NCBI RefSeq assembly: GCF_036417845.1
Contig: NC_089978.1
Span: 141,354,288-141,418,287 of the forward strand
DNA: 64,000 nucleotides
Direction: 5' to 3'
Source of the DNA: Apteryx mantelli
Taxonomy: Eukaryota; Chordata; Aves; Apterygiformes; Apterygidae
Shown: piece after piece, positions 13,571 to 24,370 of the stretch
How positions within the stretch are numbered: position 1 is the first letter of the stretch
Layout: each line of letters starts with the position of its first letter
Notes under the pieces: model-generated
Databases searched by the model: none
What the model was told of the DNA's origin: nothing
The model's input: the letters and a program-made list of their open reading frames with translations, nothing else
Program-made: the position numbers and the translations under genes

Positions 13571-16500
13571 ACAGAATGCAGCGCGGTGGGGCTTGCAGAG
13601 TAGTTCAGCTGTGCCTTCAAGCAGCCAAGCCTTATCTATTGTTTGAGGTTATGACAAATAAATCCCATTCTTGCACACACACCCTTCCCTTTCACCTCAG
13701 TACAAAGGGGATGCGTATTAGGGACAGATGGTGGCACTTAACTATGCTGCCAGGGTAGCAAACACCAGAGAAGAAAGAGGAGGGATGAAACAACTTAAAG
13801 CCAAAGACAAGGACTGTGGCTTCCCCTGCACCCTGAAGGGAAGCAGAGGCCTTTTCAGCTATTCTTTTAAAAAAGAATTAGATAAGGGTACCTGAGCACC
13901 TGTCACAGACAAGCAGTGTGTCTGAAAATAAGATTTATAGCTAGCGACTTTAATTCAGTACCACTATTATTAGGAAACAGTCCTTCACTGAAAGAATGAA
14001 AATGAAAAATCCACAGCATTAATTCCTTCAAGCATTCTCATCCTTTTCTTTTTGAAACCATACATATATATGAAATTCAGAAGTGTGACATAGCATTCCT
14101 CTGATACTTGGAAAGCTTGATGCAAGAAACAAACACCGGACTGTTCAGGAAGTTTTTGTCTCTTTTCAACTCATTCAAGCAGGCAGAGAACTGGTGAGAA
14201 AATAAAAGTGGCCATCACTAGTGCAAAGCTCTATCTTTCAACTTTTTGTCCTGCACCTTGACTGTAGTAAGGATCCATGTATGGTTAGGTCTAAAGTTGA
14301 ATGGGGCTGACAGCTTGTACTTAGATGTCAGAAAAAATCATGGGTTGAGAAAGAAAGGATCCTATCAAATTAGTGTTTTTGCAATTAACAAGCACTTCAG
14401 TCTAATTTTAGAGGTGTTTAATACACTCACACAACCTGGACTAACCTTTGAGAATAGTGATGGTGTGGCTTTAGAGCCAAGAGTTGGAAAGAGTGGTGGT
14501 TTTTGTCTTTTCTTTTTTTTTCCCTAGTTCTGCTGCAGTAAACTTGCACTGACTTCTGTAGGGCCAGGATTTCACCCTAGATGTGATCATGAGTAATGGT
14601 AACAGCAACTGTCACTATATACACATGCTGCAAGTTTAGAAGAGTTATAAGCATTTGTGATTCATGACATAATAAAGAGCATTAGGAAGAAACTTTCCAT
14701 AGGGAAAGGTTATTCTATATTTATCCTCTCTGCAGTCATTTTATCTTCCTTTGAAACACCTGGAATTACACGGTCTTAAAGACAAGGCACTGGATTAGTA
14801 GTCTACACTGGAATAGTTATTCCCATGTTCCTGTAATCATTAACAGAGCAAGACAGATTCTTTTCTAGTTCATTCATACATGCTATTAAAATACAGTATT
14901 ACTAAAGGCCAAAAATGTTTGATAAATACCTTCTTTCTTGCTAACCCTGATTCACTTGTGTCAAGCAGCCAACTCCTACTACATATGAGGAGAGTTTCTA
15001 ACGCAGAAGAGTATTTCCTTCAAAGCACTGCCTATTCATCCCTAAAAGTGACAGATTACCTTTGAATTAACTTAGTTGTAAACTCCTGGAGATTTGGCAC
15101 GAGCTGAAAAAGCAGCAGAGCAGCAGTGTGATTGTTACTAGCTACAGCAACAACCAGCACCACCGAGTACCCTGACAGCTATGGCAAGGTTGTACACAAC
15201 TGTAGGAAAAGTTTGTCTTAGCTTTCGGGATGCTGGATGCCACCTAGAGGATTATCCTCGCTGTTGTACACTCAGCTGCTTTTCCTCAAAACCGTGCTCT
15301 GCCACCCTTGCCAGGTGCTGCGCAATGGTGCAGAACGAGGAGCCCCAGTGATAAGCCCCGGATGGTGTGCTGGGGCTGTTCTGCTCCCAGCCCAGAGGTC
15401 TCCTCTGTCTGTCTCTGTAACAGTGGTGCACAGCGTTTGGGAGTCATCAACCTTCAGCAAACCACACCCACCACTTGGAAATCAACCTATGTGCCATAAG
15501 GGCAACTGAGAGCTGGCAGCCTCTGCTTTAATTTCCTCTGACTGTGGGCCATGCTTTTGCGGGCCACTGTTTCAGAGCCGCTAAGGGCAAGGAATACAAT
15601 TTAAACAGATGCAGGAGCCTATCTGCCTCTTTGGTCCCCTGCTGTTCAGGTGTGTTTCCAACCTCCACACTGACGCTCAGCTTCCACCTAATCCCGGGAG
15701 GAGGTGGCCACATCCCCTCGGCATCCGAGTTTTCTGCTGCAGATACGCCCAGAACCAAATAAGTGCCAGCACTGCCCCATTGCTGGCAAGCTCTCGATAA
15801 AGAACCACAAAGTGACATTTCCAAAGCAGGCACTTGGGTGTGATTGTAATGGGATGCTCAGACTTCACTTACACTCTTTTGCAGGGATACAACCCTGAGA
15901 TCTATATCCAGCTTTTCAAGAAATTAGATGCCTGAGGCAGGAATTAGTGAGTGAGCATATTTGGTACTTTTATGCCCTTCTGGCCTATAAAATCTGTAAA
16001 TTGCCTGGTTTCTCTTAGTCTTGCCATGTCTCCACCTTACCTGCCAGGGGAGGGTGCAAACCCTGTCTCTTCTGTCCTCAGGCTGGCCTAATAAATGGGA
16101 AGTTCACCTCCTGGTAATTGAATGAGGTGGGCCCTTATAGGAAGCCAGACAAGGTTTTTTTGTCTGTGATTGAGACCATTTTTTGGAATGAAAATGGCAG
16201 TCAAGAATCAAGTAATAGATCTGATCATCTTTAACTTCTAACTTGACCGACACTGCAAAAGAAGTTTTAAGAATAGTCAGCGAAGAGATACCACCTCCAC
16301 TTAAAATTAAACATTTGTCTTCTATATTTTTCTGATTGCCCTCACCTTTCTTTGTCCTGAAAGTCCTTCTTTTCAGTCCCTTCCCCTTGTTTAAGGTGAT
16401 ACTCGTGCCTGTTTTCCCAAGTAGCACCTCTGTGCTTTCTGTCTTTTGCTGTGCTTTATACTATTGCAACTTTTAGGCGTCTGAGTCCTGTTCCAAGGCT

Positions 16501-16872
16501 GCCTACTGTAGGCAATGTAAACAAAGCACAACAAAGAAAATAACAGTCCCTACCTCAAGGAACGTTGTCCACTTCCTTGTGTGTCTCTAAGCCCTTAGGA
16601 CAAACCCTTATTTAGTACACAGTGAAATAAGGATACCCAGAAGAGGTGAGGGTATTTCACCCTTCCCCATTACTAAAGCTGCTGCCCACAGACACGTCCT
16701 ATAGAAGTCAATGGGCATTCTCAGTCTGGACTGGGATAAAGTTTTTTTCAAAACTGAGCCAAGATTTCTGTAATGTGGTTGATATTATCTAGATTTACTC
16801 CCCCTAAAGAGTATGAGGTGCCCATTAAACTGAACTTGCAAAGGGTGGCTGATGGTCTTCTCTCCCTGGCAG
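12875..16872 (+). other. Intron 1 of the CDKN1A-like gene
   Basis: It runs from the GTAAGTGAG donor at 12875 to the acceptor at 16871-16872, a TCTTCTCTCCCTGGCAG pyrimidine tract. The first 700 bp continue the CpG island; the rest is AT-rich without recognisable genes. A phrase resembling an old dispersed repeat (CACTGACTTCTGTAGGGCC) occurs near 14549. The intron assignment depends on the inferred exon 1. Confidence 0.5.
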
Positions 16873-17315
16873 GGAAGCGCTGCTGTGTACGCTTGCTGGA
16901 GAGCCGCAGAGGGGTGAAAAGATGGAGCGGAGGCCGGGGAAGACAACCCACGCCCGGAGGAACCTCTTTGGACCCGTAGACCACGAGCAACTGCAGCAGG
17001 ACTTCCAGCACATGCTGTGCAGCAGCATCGAGGGAGCCCAGCAGAAGTGGAACTTCGATTTCCTCTGGGACACACCAGTCGAGGGGCTCCTGCAGTGGGA
17101 AGAGCTTGAGGGTCACCAGGTGCCTGCCTTCTACCACAGCTGTGTGGTAGGGGATACTCGGAGACCCCTGCAGCACTTGAACTGGCCCCTGGGCAGGGAG
17201 GACAAGATTCACCACTTTGTCTGGGTGACACTGACTGAGAAACCCAAAACTTCCAAGAAAACAGGGGGCAAGAGGAGCCCAGAAGGGAAAAAACGAAGAC
17301 AGACATCTCTGACAG
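16873..17315 (+). CDS. CDKN1A: CDKN1A (p21CIP1)-like CDK inhibitor, main coding exon
   Basis: This exon encodes the first 131 residues of a CIP/KIP inhibitor that would bind cyclin-CDK complexes and PCNA in the nucleus to restrain the cell cycle. Translation from ATG 16922 (A at -3, G at +4; no ATG in the 49-nt exon leader) gives the CDI domain in order: cyclin-binding RRNLFG at residues 12-17, GPVDHEQL following, WNFDF at 43-47, and VPAFYH at 67-72, equivalent to the segment that enters the CDK ATP pocket in p27. The tail has basic KKRRQTSLT at 123-131, keeping the RRQTS context phosphorylated in p21. The exon is 443 bp (human exon 2 about 450). It ends CAG|GTGTGTGAG after the first base of an Asp codon, the p21 splice phase. 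KRRQTSLT and the downstream PIP box favour p21 over p27 or p57. Orthology to CDKN1A versus a related paralogue is unsettled. Confidence 0.93.
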
Positions 17316-20300
17316 GTGTGTGAGACCTTTGTATTGCTCAGATGGTCCAACCTGGTCCCAGCAGTTTCTTAGAAATTCTTTGATAGGCCCATAAACCAGT
17401 CTTGTTTTAAGAAAAAAGATCTTTTTCTTCAGAGGAGCATCTGAAAGAGAAAGAATACAAACTCTTAATTGAGTGACCAGTGGCTTGTGATTTTTGAAAG
17501 ATGCTGTGCCACAACCTCCCTCCAGCCCCTGGGGGTTTATTTAGGACTTGTCAGCATCAGAACAAATAGATAATGGCCACTTCTTGCAAGAGGATGGTTA
17601 GGCTGATTACAAGGGTTAGACATTTAAAAAGCCATTCTAAGAAAAGCAGTGAGAGAGTTTCCCAAGCAAGAACCAAACAAGAAAACAGGGTTGCCCATCA
17701 GTTGGGAGTTTGGGGGGTTTTGTTTGCTTATATTTTTCAGAGTGCAGTAAGGAGCATAGCTGGCTGAGCTAAGCCTTAGGAGGAAGACCAGAAACCAGAG
17801 AAAGCAGCCAGTTCTCCGGCTAACTTCAGCTTGGATATTATACTCAGTGAAGGCATCCAGGAATTTTAAGGGCAGATCAATCTTAAACTTGGCCAGGAGG
17901 CAGAAGGGGTCTAGGTTTTAAAATGCCTCTCACCAGGACTTGCTGCCAGATGCACAAAGGAATGTATTTCTTGTTTCAGCACCCATAAAAGAGTTTTAAG
18001 TTTTTAAAAGTCCTCGGCATCCTGCATGCTAAGCTGTTCTGAGAATCTGGCCCCTCATTTTCTCTTCCCAGTAGGATTTGAGCTTATTTGAAAAATCTGA
18101 TCCCATAGATTAGATTTCTCTTATCCTTACTGGAATTTTGGTTTATCCTGGACTGGGGTTTTCAAGATATAGACAAAAGATTTTCTTTGGGGAATTTGAT
18201 GTGAGACACCAGCTCGAAATTGCCTAGAAGATAATTGAAGCTAAGGTTTCAGGAAACATTTTCTGAATAGTGATGTTGATCTCGGTAAGTCAGACAATAG
18301 AATAATTTGCTATTTGAGGGTATGAAACTTAATTGCTAGAGAGAGGTTCAGGAAGAGGTTGGAGATTAATGAAGAGTGGAACATTGTACAGTGGAGTACA
18401 GAACAATGATATTTAATGAGTGCACTTTTCCAAAGCACTTTACAGCCATTAACTAATTAACAGTATAATTTACAGGTAGGAGTACAGAAGTGTAATTCAG
18501 AGCACAATGTTGTGATGGTTTGAGGGAACTGCTGTTCAATTGTAAATCTCTCACTAGGTGTGTGGGAGTAAATTATGCAGATATTTCCAGGGGATATTTT
18601 TCTTCCGATCTGTTTTCCCCAGGCAAGACGCATTTCAACAGGGGATGTGGAAACCAAAATACCATGCTGCGCAGTTTAACACTTTCCCACATATGTTTTC
18701 ATAAGAGAAAACTCTTTAGTCTAACAGTACCCTTTTCCCCAAGGAATCTGGGTGTAATGAGATGGGCCAGGAAAATCATTTGCAGTCCTCTTTTTTGGTG
18801 ACGCTTGGAGATCAGGGCTTCTCTTCCTCCTTCTCTCACAAACACACATGCACCCATGTAGCCTCTTTATTGCCAGCTGAACAATTCATTAAAAGTTTCT
18901 CTCTGGCTGCAGAAAGCTTGTCCCTCTGAACAACACTACAGTAATTCAGGCAAAACTGAAGTCAGGGTGTTATGGGAAAATGATAACTACTGATAAGGTC
19001 TGACCTCACTTTTCAGCCCATTTGCCCAACTTCTGTCATCCCAGAGTGAAAGGTTAGTTTAGGATCAGGGTCTCATATTGGATTTGAACACAGTTATCTG
19101 CATTCGCCTTTGGTCAAGAGGAACACTGTAATGCTTTACATTAAGATCCAACAATGTGCATTTAATTTAGACTTTAAAAGACAGCTGTGGCCCATTAAAT
19201 AAATATCAGTGTATTAAAAACCATCCATGGGGTTTTGTGGACATTGGCACCTCCAGAGTGGAAGTAGCAGAGGTTTTCTTGCTGTATTTGACTCCTCAGA
19301 CATGTAAAGAGATAACTAGCACGAAAGTACATTTTTCCTTCTGTCTACCAAACCTTTTATGTGCAAATACTTAATTTTCATTCATCTTTCTCAGTGTAGT
19401 TCCAGTGTAGTTCTGCTCTGCTGTCTGTCTGGGAGAGCCCCAAGTTCAAAAAGTAGCTCAGCTACAGGTCTTGTTGGTTGGTAGGTTGATTTGAGGTTTT
19501 TTGTTTTTTTTGAAAGCTGTGTTTCTCTAACCAGGGTTGGGGAACCATACCAGCTTTTTGCTCCTCTTCTTCTTTTCCAAAGCTGTTGGCTTGCCTCAGT
19601 CTGATACACTTAGACCTTGTAGTGTCGCTCGGCTCTGCAGGAAGACATCCATAAGTCCTTGCCTCCTTTGCTTAATGTCAAAAGAGAGAAAATTGGCAAC
19701 AATTCTGTTTTCACTTGCTGGTCTTCCTTCTGAAGCATTTAGTCCTGAAACCCCATTTTCTGCAAGGTAAGTGAGAGAAAACAAGGGGGAAATGAAAGTA
19801 GGTATTTAGATAGGTATATTTAAGCAGTACAGATCTTTTCCTCATAGGTCCCTATGCCCAGGGTTTCCTTCTGGACTGGCTGCAAGCAATGTCCCGCTCA
19901 GTACTTTACTTATGCCAACTGATGTGCTCTTTAGAGTCCCTCAATGTGGTCATACCAGCCTGTTTCCATGGACTCTGTCTAGAGTCTTAGGTGGAGGCTA
20001 AACCATCTGAATATGACTCTGGGGATCTACATCCCCCTGGCTTTTAAGTCCCTCCATCAATCCTGAAATGGGGCTCAGCTATGAGGTATGCAAATGTCTA
20101 AGCAGTTTGGCTCTGGCTAAAATTCTTCACTGGCTGAAATGGGAATAATGACTATCTAAGACTTTTATGAATTTCATCCACTAAGCATAATCCACAATGC
20201 ATTTCTTTGCCCAAAATGAAATGGAGGATAGCTTTGTAGAAGCCTTTGTACTAGAAGAAACAGCAGACGTAAGGATTACATTTTGTAACGTAGGCTTTTT

Positions 20301-21482
20301 ATTCTTACTGCTATCCCTCTCCTCTGCGGCCCTACTGAGAGCCTGCAGTGGGTTATAATAATAGCAAGACTTGCTTTTCTACTGAGTTAGCAGCATATGC
20401 TCTTGCCTGGGAGAACACACTCTCCTTGGGATCAAGTCTCGCTCCAGAAGCTTAACTTACTCAGGGCAAGCTCCAGTACTGCTACGCTCTGTTGCACTGT
20501 GCCATGTAGACATATCCTTAAGGAAGTTGGCTGCAGGAATCACTTTGCACAAACTTGGCTGTGAAAGGCTGTAGAGTTCCAGTCATCTTGCCAGTAATAT
20601 TCTGTGCTGAAATTAATACAAGACTTTATGCTGCTGGGACTCAATATATGTTGCCAATTTGATTATATAGGGAGCTTAAGTTTAAACATGATGAAGCTCG
20701 GATCCTCAACTGGTTTAAGTTGGAATAGCTTCGTTAGTATGAATACAAACAATTTATGCCAGGTAAATACCATCAACTCTAAAGGTAAATAAACATTTAG
20801 CTTCCATTTCAACTAGTTTTGCTCTGTTTACCTGAAAAAAATAGGTATTTTTTGTGCTGGGGGGACAGGGAAAGAACTCCTAGGTGTTTGCTATAATTAT
20901 GGTTCTGTACTTGAGATGGATTTAAGTTTGCACTTAAAGGAAAGATTTAGCCATGTATACCTATGAAAAAGTTCTCCTCTTGAGCCACAGTAGTTACTGT
21001 CTGGGTGGAGAATTAATTATAATTCAGTGATATAGCAAGGTTTCATGCAGTCCTCCCAGAATCCGCATTTGACCTAATAAGTAGAAATAAAATGCCACAT
21101 AAATACAGTTCTTCTGATGTTATTTTACAGTGAGTATGTTTTGTTATTTTTAAGGAGGAGAAACAACTGTTTCTGACAGGAAAGCACTGCAGCAGTGGCT
21201 CTAAAAGTTGGAGTAAAATGTCATATTGCTCAGCTTGCTTAAGAGGGTCCAAAGTCCTTTGATCTGAACTGGATAAAAGCCAGCACATTTTCTTTGTTTT
21301 ACTTGGTATTACATAGCTTTCTATGGAACATACTAAAGGTATTAGTTTTGTTCCTTCACAAGCCTTAGAGAAGTCCAAATGACTTTTTTGACACAAAACC
21401 AACAAGATTTGAGGGATTTCTTTAAAACAGTCTTTATCGGTGTTACAGTTCTAATTCTCTGTGTTTTGGTGTTGTTCTGCAG
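17316..21482 (+). other. Intron 2 of the CDKN1A-like gene
   Basis: This phase-1 intron of about 4.2 kb runs from GTGTGTGAG at 17316 to a strong acceptor at 21481-21482, preceded by a T-rich tract (TGTTTTGGTGTTGTTCTGCAG). It splits the Asp codon in the PIP box. I see no other gene inside; open frames within it lack domain similarity. Confidence 0.85.
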
Positions 21483-21550
21483 ATTACTACTCAGCAAAGA
21501 AGCGAGTCAAAATGAATACACAAGCTGTTGCAAAGAAGTCAACTTCTTGA
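21483..21550 (+). CDS. CDKN1A: CDKN1A-like CDK inhibitor, terminal coding exon (PIP box end)
   Basis: The exon is too short for ordinary ORF calling. Completing the codon begun with G at 17315, it reads D-YYSAKKRVKMNTQ and on to KKSTS, stop TGA at 21548-21550, giving 22 residues and a total of 153 (human p21 has 164). With exon 2 it forms the PCNA-interacting PIP box QTSLTDYY at residues 127-134: Q at position 1, an aliphatic residue at 4 and two aromatics at 7-8, followed by basic residues as in p21. The human p21 tail carries a second cyclin-binding RxL motif just after the PIP box. Here the equivalent is KKRVKM, which has no RxL. The acceptor is strong and the phase matches exactly, so the exon is secure. 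Confidence 0.92.
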
Positions 21551-23659
21551 ACGCGAGCGCAGGATTGTTATGCACCAGGGAGGTTAGAGACATCTGCCAA
21601 GTTGCCTCGACATTCAGAAACTGTGCGCAAGCTGCGGACACTTAGGGGCATCGCACAGAAAGATGCTCATGGCAGCAGCGATGAAAAGTCTTCTGGGCGC
21701 ACAAAAACTTTCATTGGAATGGGGTCAGGCCAAATCAACTGGAATCACTTTGATGAGAAATGACTAGCCTTAAAAACTCTGGTAAGCAAGCTGGGGCGCT
21801 ACAGTAATCAGCTAAGGCTAGCAGTTTAACATGTGTTTAAAATAACTCTACATGAGAAAGTGGTAAACAGTTATGGCTGTATATGTGTAGTAATGTGCTT
21901 GGACATGTCACTGTACAGGTGGGGCCTTTTATTGTTCTGTCTTTACACAGCCTCTGTCTTGGTTGTAGCAGTGATGCTTAAAATTTTCACCATCTCGGCT
22001 TTACAGGTCTGACATACGAAAAGGTTCCCAACTCTTCTGTAATGTTTTTCAGATATAGAATATATGCCTGTTTTGTGCTTGCAACTATTCGAGGCATAAA
22101 CAACAGAATTTAGGTGCCAAATGTACATACATTGCTGGGGTGAAAATGGAGAAAACTGATATTTTTCTTGGGAAAGTTTCCATTTGTATCAGCAGCCATT
22201 TTAGCCCGGTATGTCTGCCCTCCTGGATCCACCCAAGAATTAGGTAGTTAATCTTAAATGTTATGGGTAGAAATTTGCAGACATATTTTTGTATCTTTCA
22301 AGTCATTCCTGTTATCAGCTGGGCCAAATTCGCCCTTCATTTTTGGTTGTGCTCTTCCATCTGTGTCTATGAGTTTGTGTGGTGAAAATGAAGACAAAAT
22401 GGGCTGTGCATTTGTCCACAGTGTTTTAAATTGCCTGCTGCCTGCCAAAACATGCTAAGAATGAGGGAGACTATTTAGTTACCATATTGTGCTTCTATTC
22501 ATATTGATAATATTTCTATAAAAAGATAAAGGGCATTAATAACACTGAAATTTCTGTTCCTCTTGGTGTTGCATGGACTGCTTTTTCTAGGGCATTTGGT
22601 AACGTACCCTTTTCCACCACCTCCTTCTCGTTTCCCTTCTTCATTACCCTGACAAGTTTGGATAATTGAGGTTTTGCAGCACATAATCAGTGAGTAAAAC
22701 AGAAAATGAAACCTATAAAATATACACTCTAAATTATACTGCTGCATATGGCCTGAAGATGCAGGTTTAATGAACGCATTTGGAAAGACCTCTGCAAATG
22801 TGAGAATTTTAGAACTTCATACAGTGATGGAACACTGCTTTTTATCTCAAACCTACACAAGCTAAGGCTTCTCTTGGGTAGTAAGAATTAATGTGCACAC
22901 GCACGTGTGTCAGCTGTACGCATGAGATGTGGTTTAAGGAAGCAATACACCCTGCATTACATGCAACATCAGGATGGTTTAGTGTCTTTTGTTTTTCCCC
23001 CAATATAAGAGCTAGAGTGTTTAGACATAAATAATAGTTGGTTTCCCCCGAGTGCCAGAATGCAGTGATTTCAGACATTTCTCTGTATGCTGAGATAAGG
23101 GTGCTCAGCAAGTCACAGAATTGGGGCCTGTTTCCAGCTACATGCAAAAGAGACTCACGAGATGTGATTTTTCTCTTTTGAATTTTTGATTTAGTGAGGA
23201 ACTGTGGGAACAAAACTTGCCACAGATGATAGCAAAGGGAGTTTTACCTAAATGAAGCAGGACGAGGGCCTGCCTAGCTGGCAAGTGCTGCTAGCAGTGC
23301 ACTCAATGCAGTTGTGGGCCAGGCCCTACTCTTACAAGCTTTTTAGCAAGTTGAGATGTAGCATAAAGATGTGGGGTTGGGCTTTTTTTATGCCTGGTTG
23401 TTTTTATTTTTAACTTTGCTTGTCGCTAGAACAGACCAATATATATTTTTTTAAGTGTGTGATTTTCTATAGTTCAGAAGAATATCACAACTGTTCCTCC
23501 ATGTGTCTGTGATTTTAAATCAGACCAGGGACCCTGTGCATCTTTGTTTTGTAGCAATGTTTTGCAGCATTACTTTCTGACCAGGATAACATGAGTTGTG
23601 CATAAAAGCCTGCAAGCTTGCCATGCACAAGGTCACTGTGAAGCTGCTGAGTCTCTCTT

Positions 23660-23674
23660 CCCCCCCCCCCCCCC
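23660..23674. repeat. Homopolymer C run
   Basis: Fifteen consecutive C residues follow a CT-rich stretch. The length is probably polymorphic or subject to sequencing error. Confidence 0.9.
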
Positions 23675-24216
23675 AAAGGGAAAAGGGATGCTTCTTTTTA
23701 TTAGGAGAAGTAATGACTATTGATACACTGCTGTCCCAGCAAAACAAGAAAGCTGTTTTGGAACCAATGTGAAAAAAATCCTAAGTGCTTATGTGTATGT
23801 TTAAAAGGACATATTTGCTTTAAATGCTTTGTGATCAGGATGCTACAATGTCCTGGGAATTCATAAAACCATTGTTAAAATTATCAACAAATTAAACACC
23901 ACAACTTTCGGTTCCTAATGCAGATACCAGCTCAGGAGTGGAATTTCAATATATTCAGACTGAAAGGTCAAGACCACGGATTAGAATTAGGCCTGTCCAT
24001 GTTTAGCTCTCCTTGCAACTGTTAGCTGGTAAAAAAAAGAATTGACTGCTGATTAGACAGGGCGATGTCTTTGATTGCCAGCTACATATTTGTTAATGTT
24101 TTTTGGAATGACATAATATTGGAAATGGAGATACATGGTAATACAAAAGAATAATGGGGGGGATAATGTTTTCATGCCAGTGTTTGCAACTGGAAAATTC
24201 TTATACTTGTACTGCA

Positions 24217-24300
24217 GGGCCCAATCCTCCTCTGGTGTACATGAATATAGCTCCGCAAACCCATGGTGGAGCTACCTGGGTTTACACCAGAGGAGAATTG
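24217..24300. repeat. Palindromic interspersed repeat, MITE-like
   Basis: A 13-bp arm (CTCCTCTGGTGTA, 24227-24239) is perfectly complemented by 24283-24295, and an inner arm TAGCTCC (24248-24254) by GGAGCTA (24268-24274). The core around CCATGG forms the loop. The layout (…TCCTC-TGGTGTA…AGCTCC…GGAGCT…TACACCA-GAGGA…) resembles an old palindromic repeat I recall as widespread in sauropsid genomes. I cannot give its library name. It lies just before the candidate AATAAA at 24343. Confidence 0.7.
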
Positions 24301-24370
24301 CAACTGAGGTGTTTTGCACTAGTTCTTTTTGTTACTTTACAGAATAAAGTGACAAGCAGCTATGTAAAGT

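Larger units (their letters stand above)
21551..24370 (+). other. Probable 3' UTR of the CDKN1A-like gene (end uncertain)
   Basis: The 230 bases after the stop are noticeably richer in CpG than nearby introns (for example ACGCGAGCGC at 21551), as expected of exonic sequence. A donor-like GGTAAGCAAG at 21780 could allow an extra 3' exon. The first canonical AATAAA downstream on this strand is at 24343-24348; an ATTAAA variant occurs at 23890-23895. If the AATAAA is used, the 3' UTR would be about 2.8 kb and would include the palindromic repeat at 24.2 kb and a 15-base C run at 23660. The true end needs transcript data. Confidence 0.4.

Noticed and set aside
16748-17350. 200-residue minus-strand frame over the main CDKN1A-like exon
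   Set aside because: Antisense shadow of the real coding exon, whose + strand motifs are unmistakable.
23660-23674. C run considered as part of a regulatory poly(C)-binding site
   Set aside because: A homopolymer alone is not evidence for a site; more likely a simple repeat.
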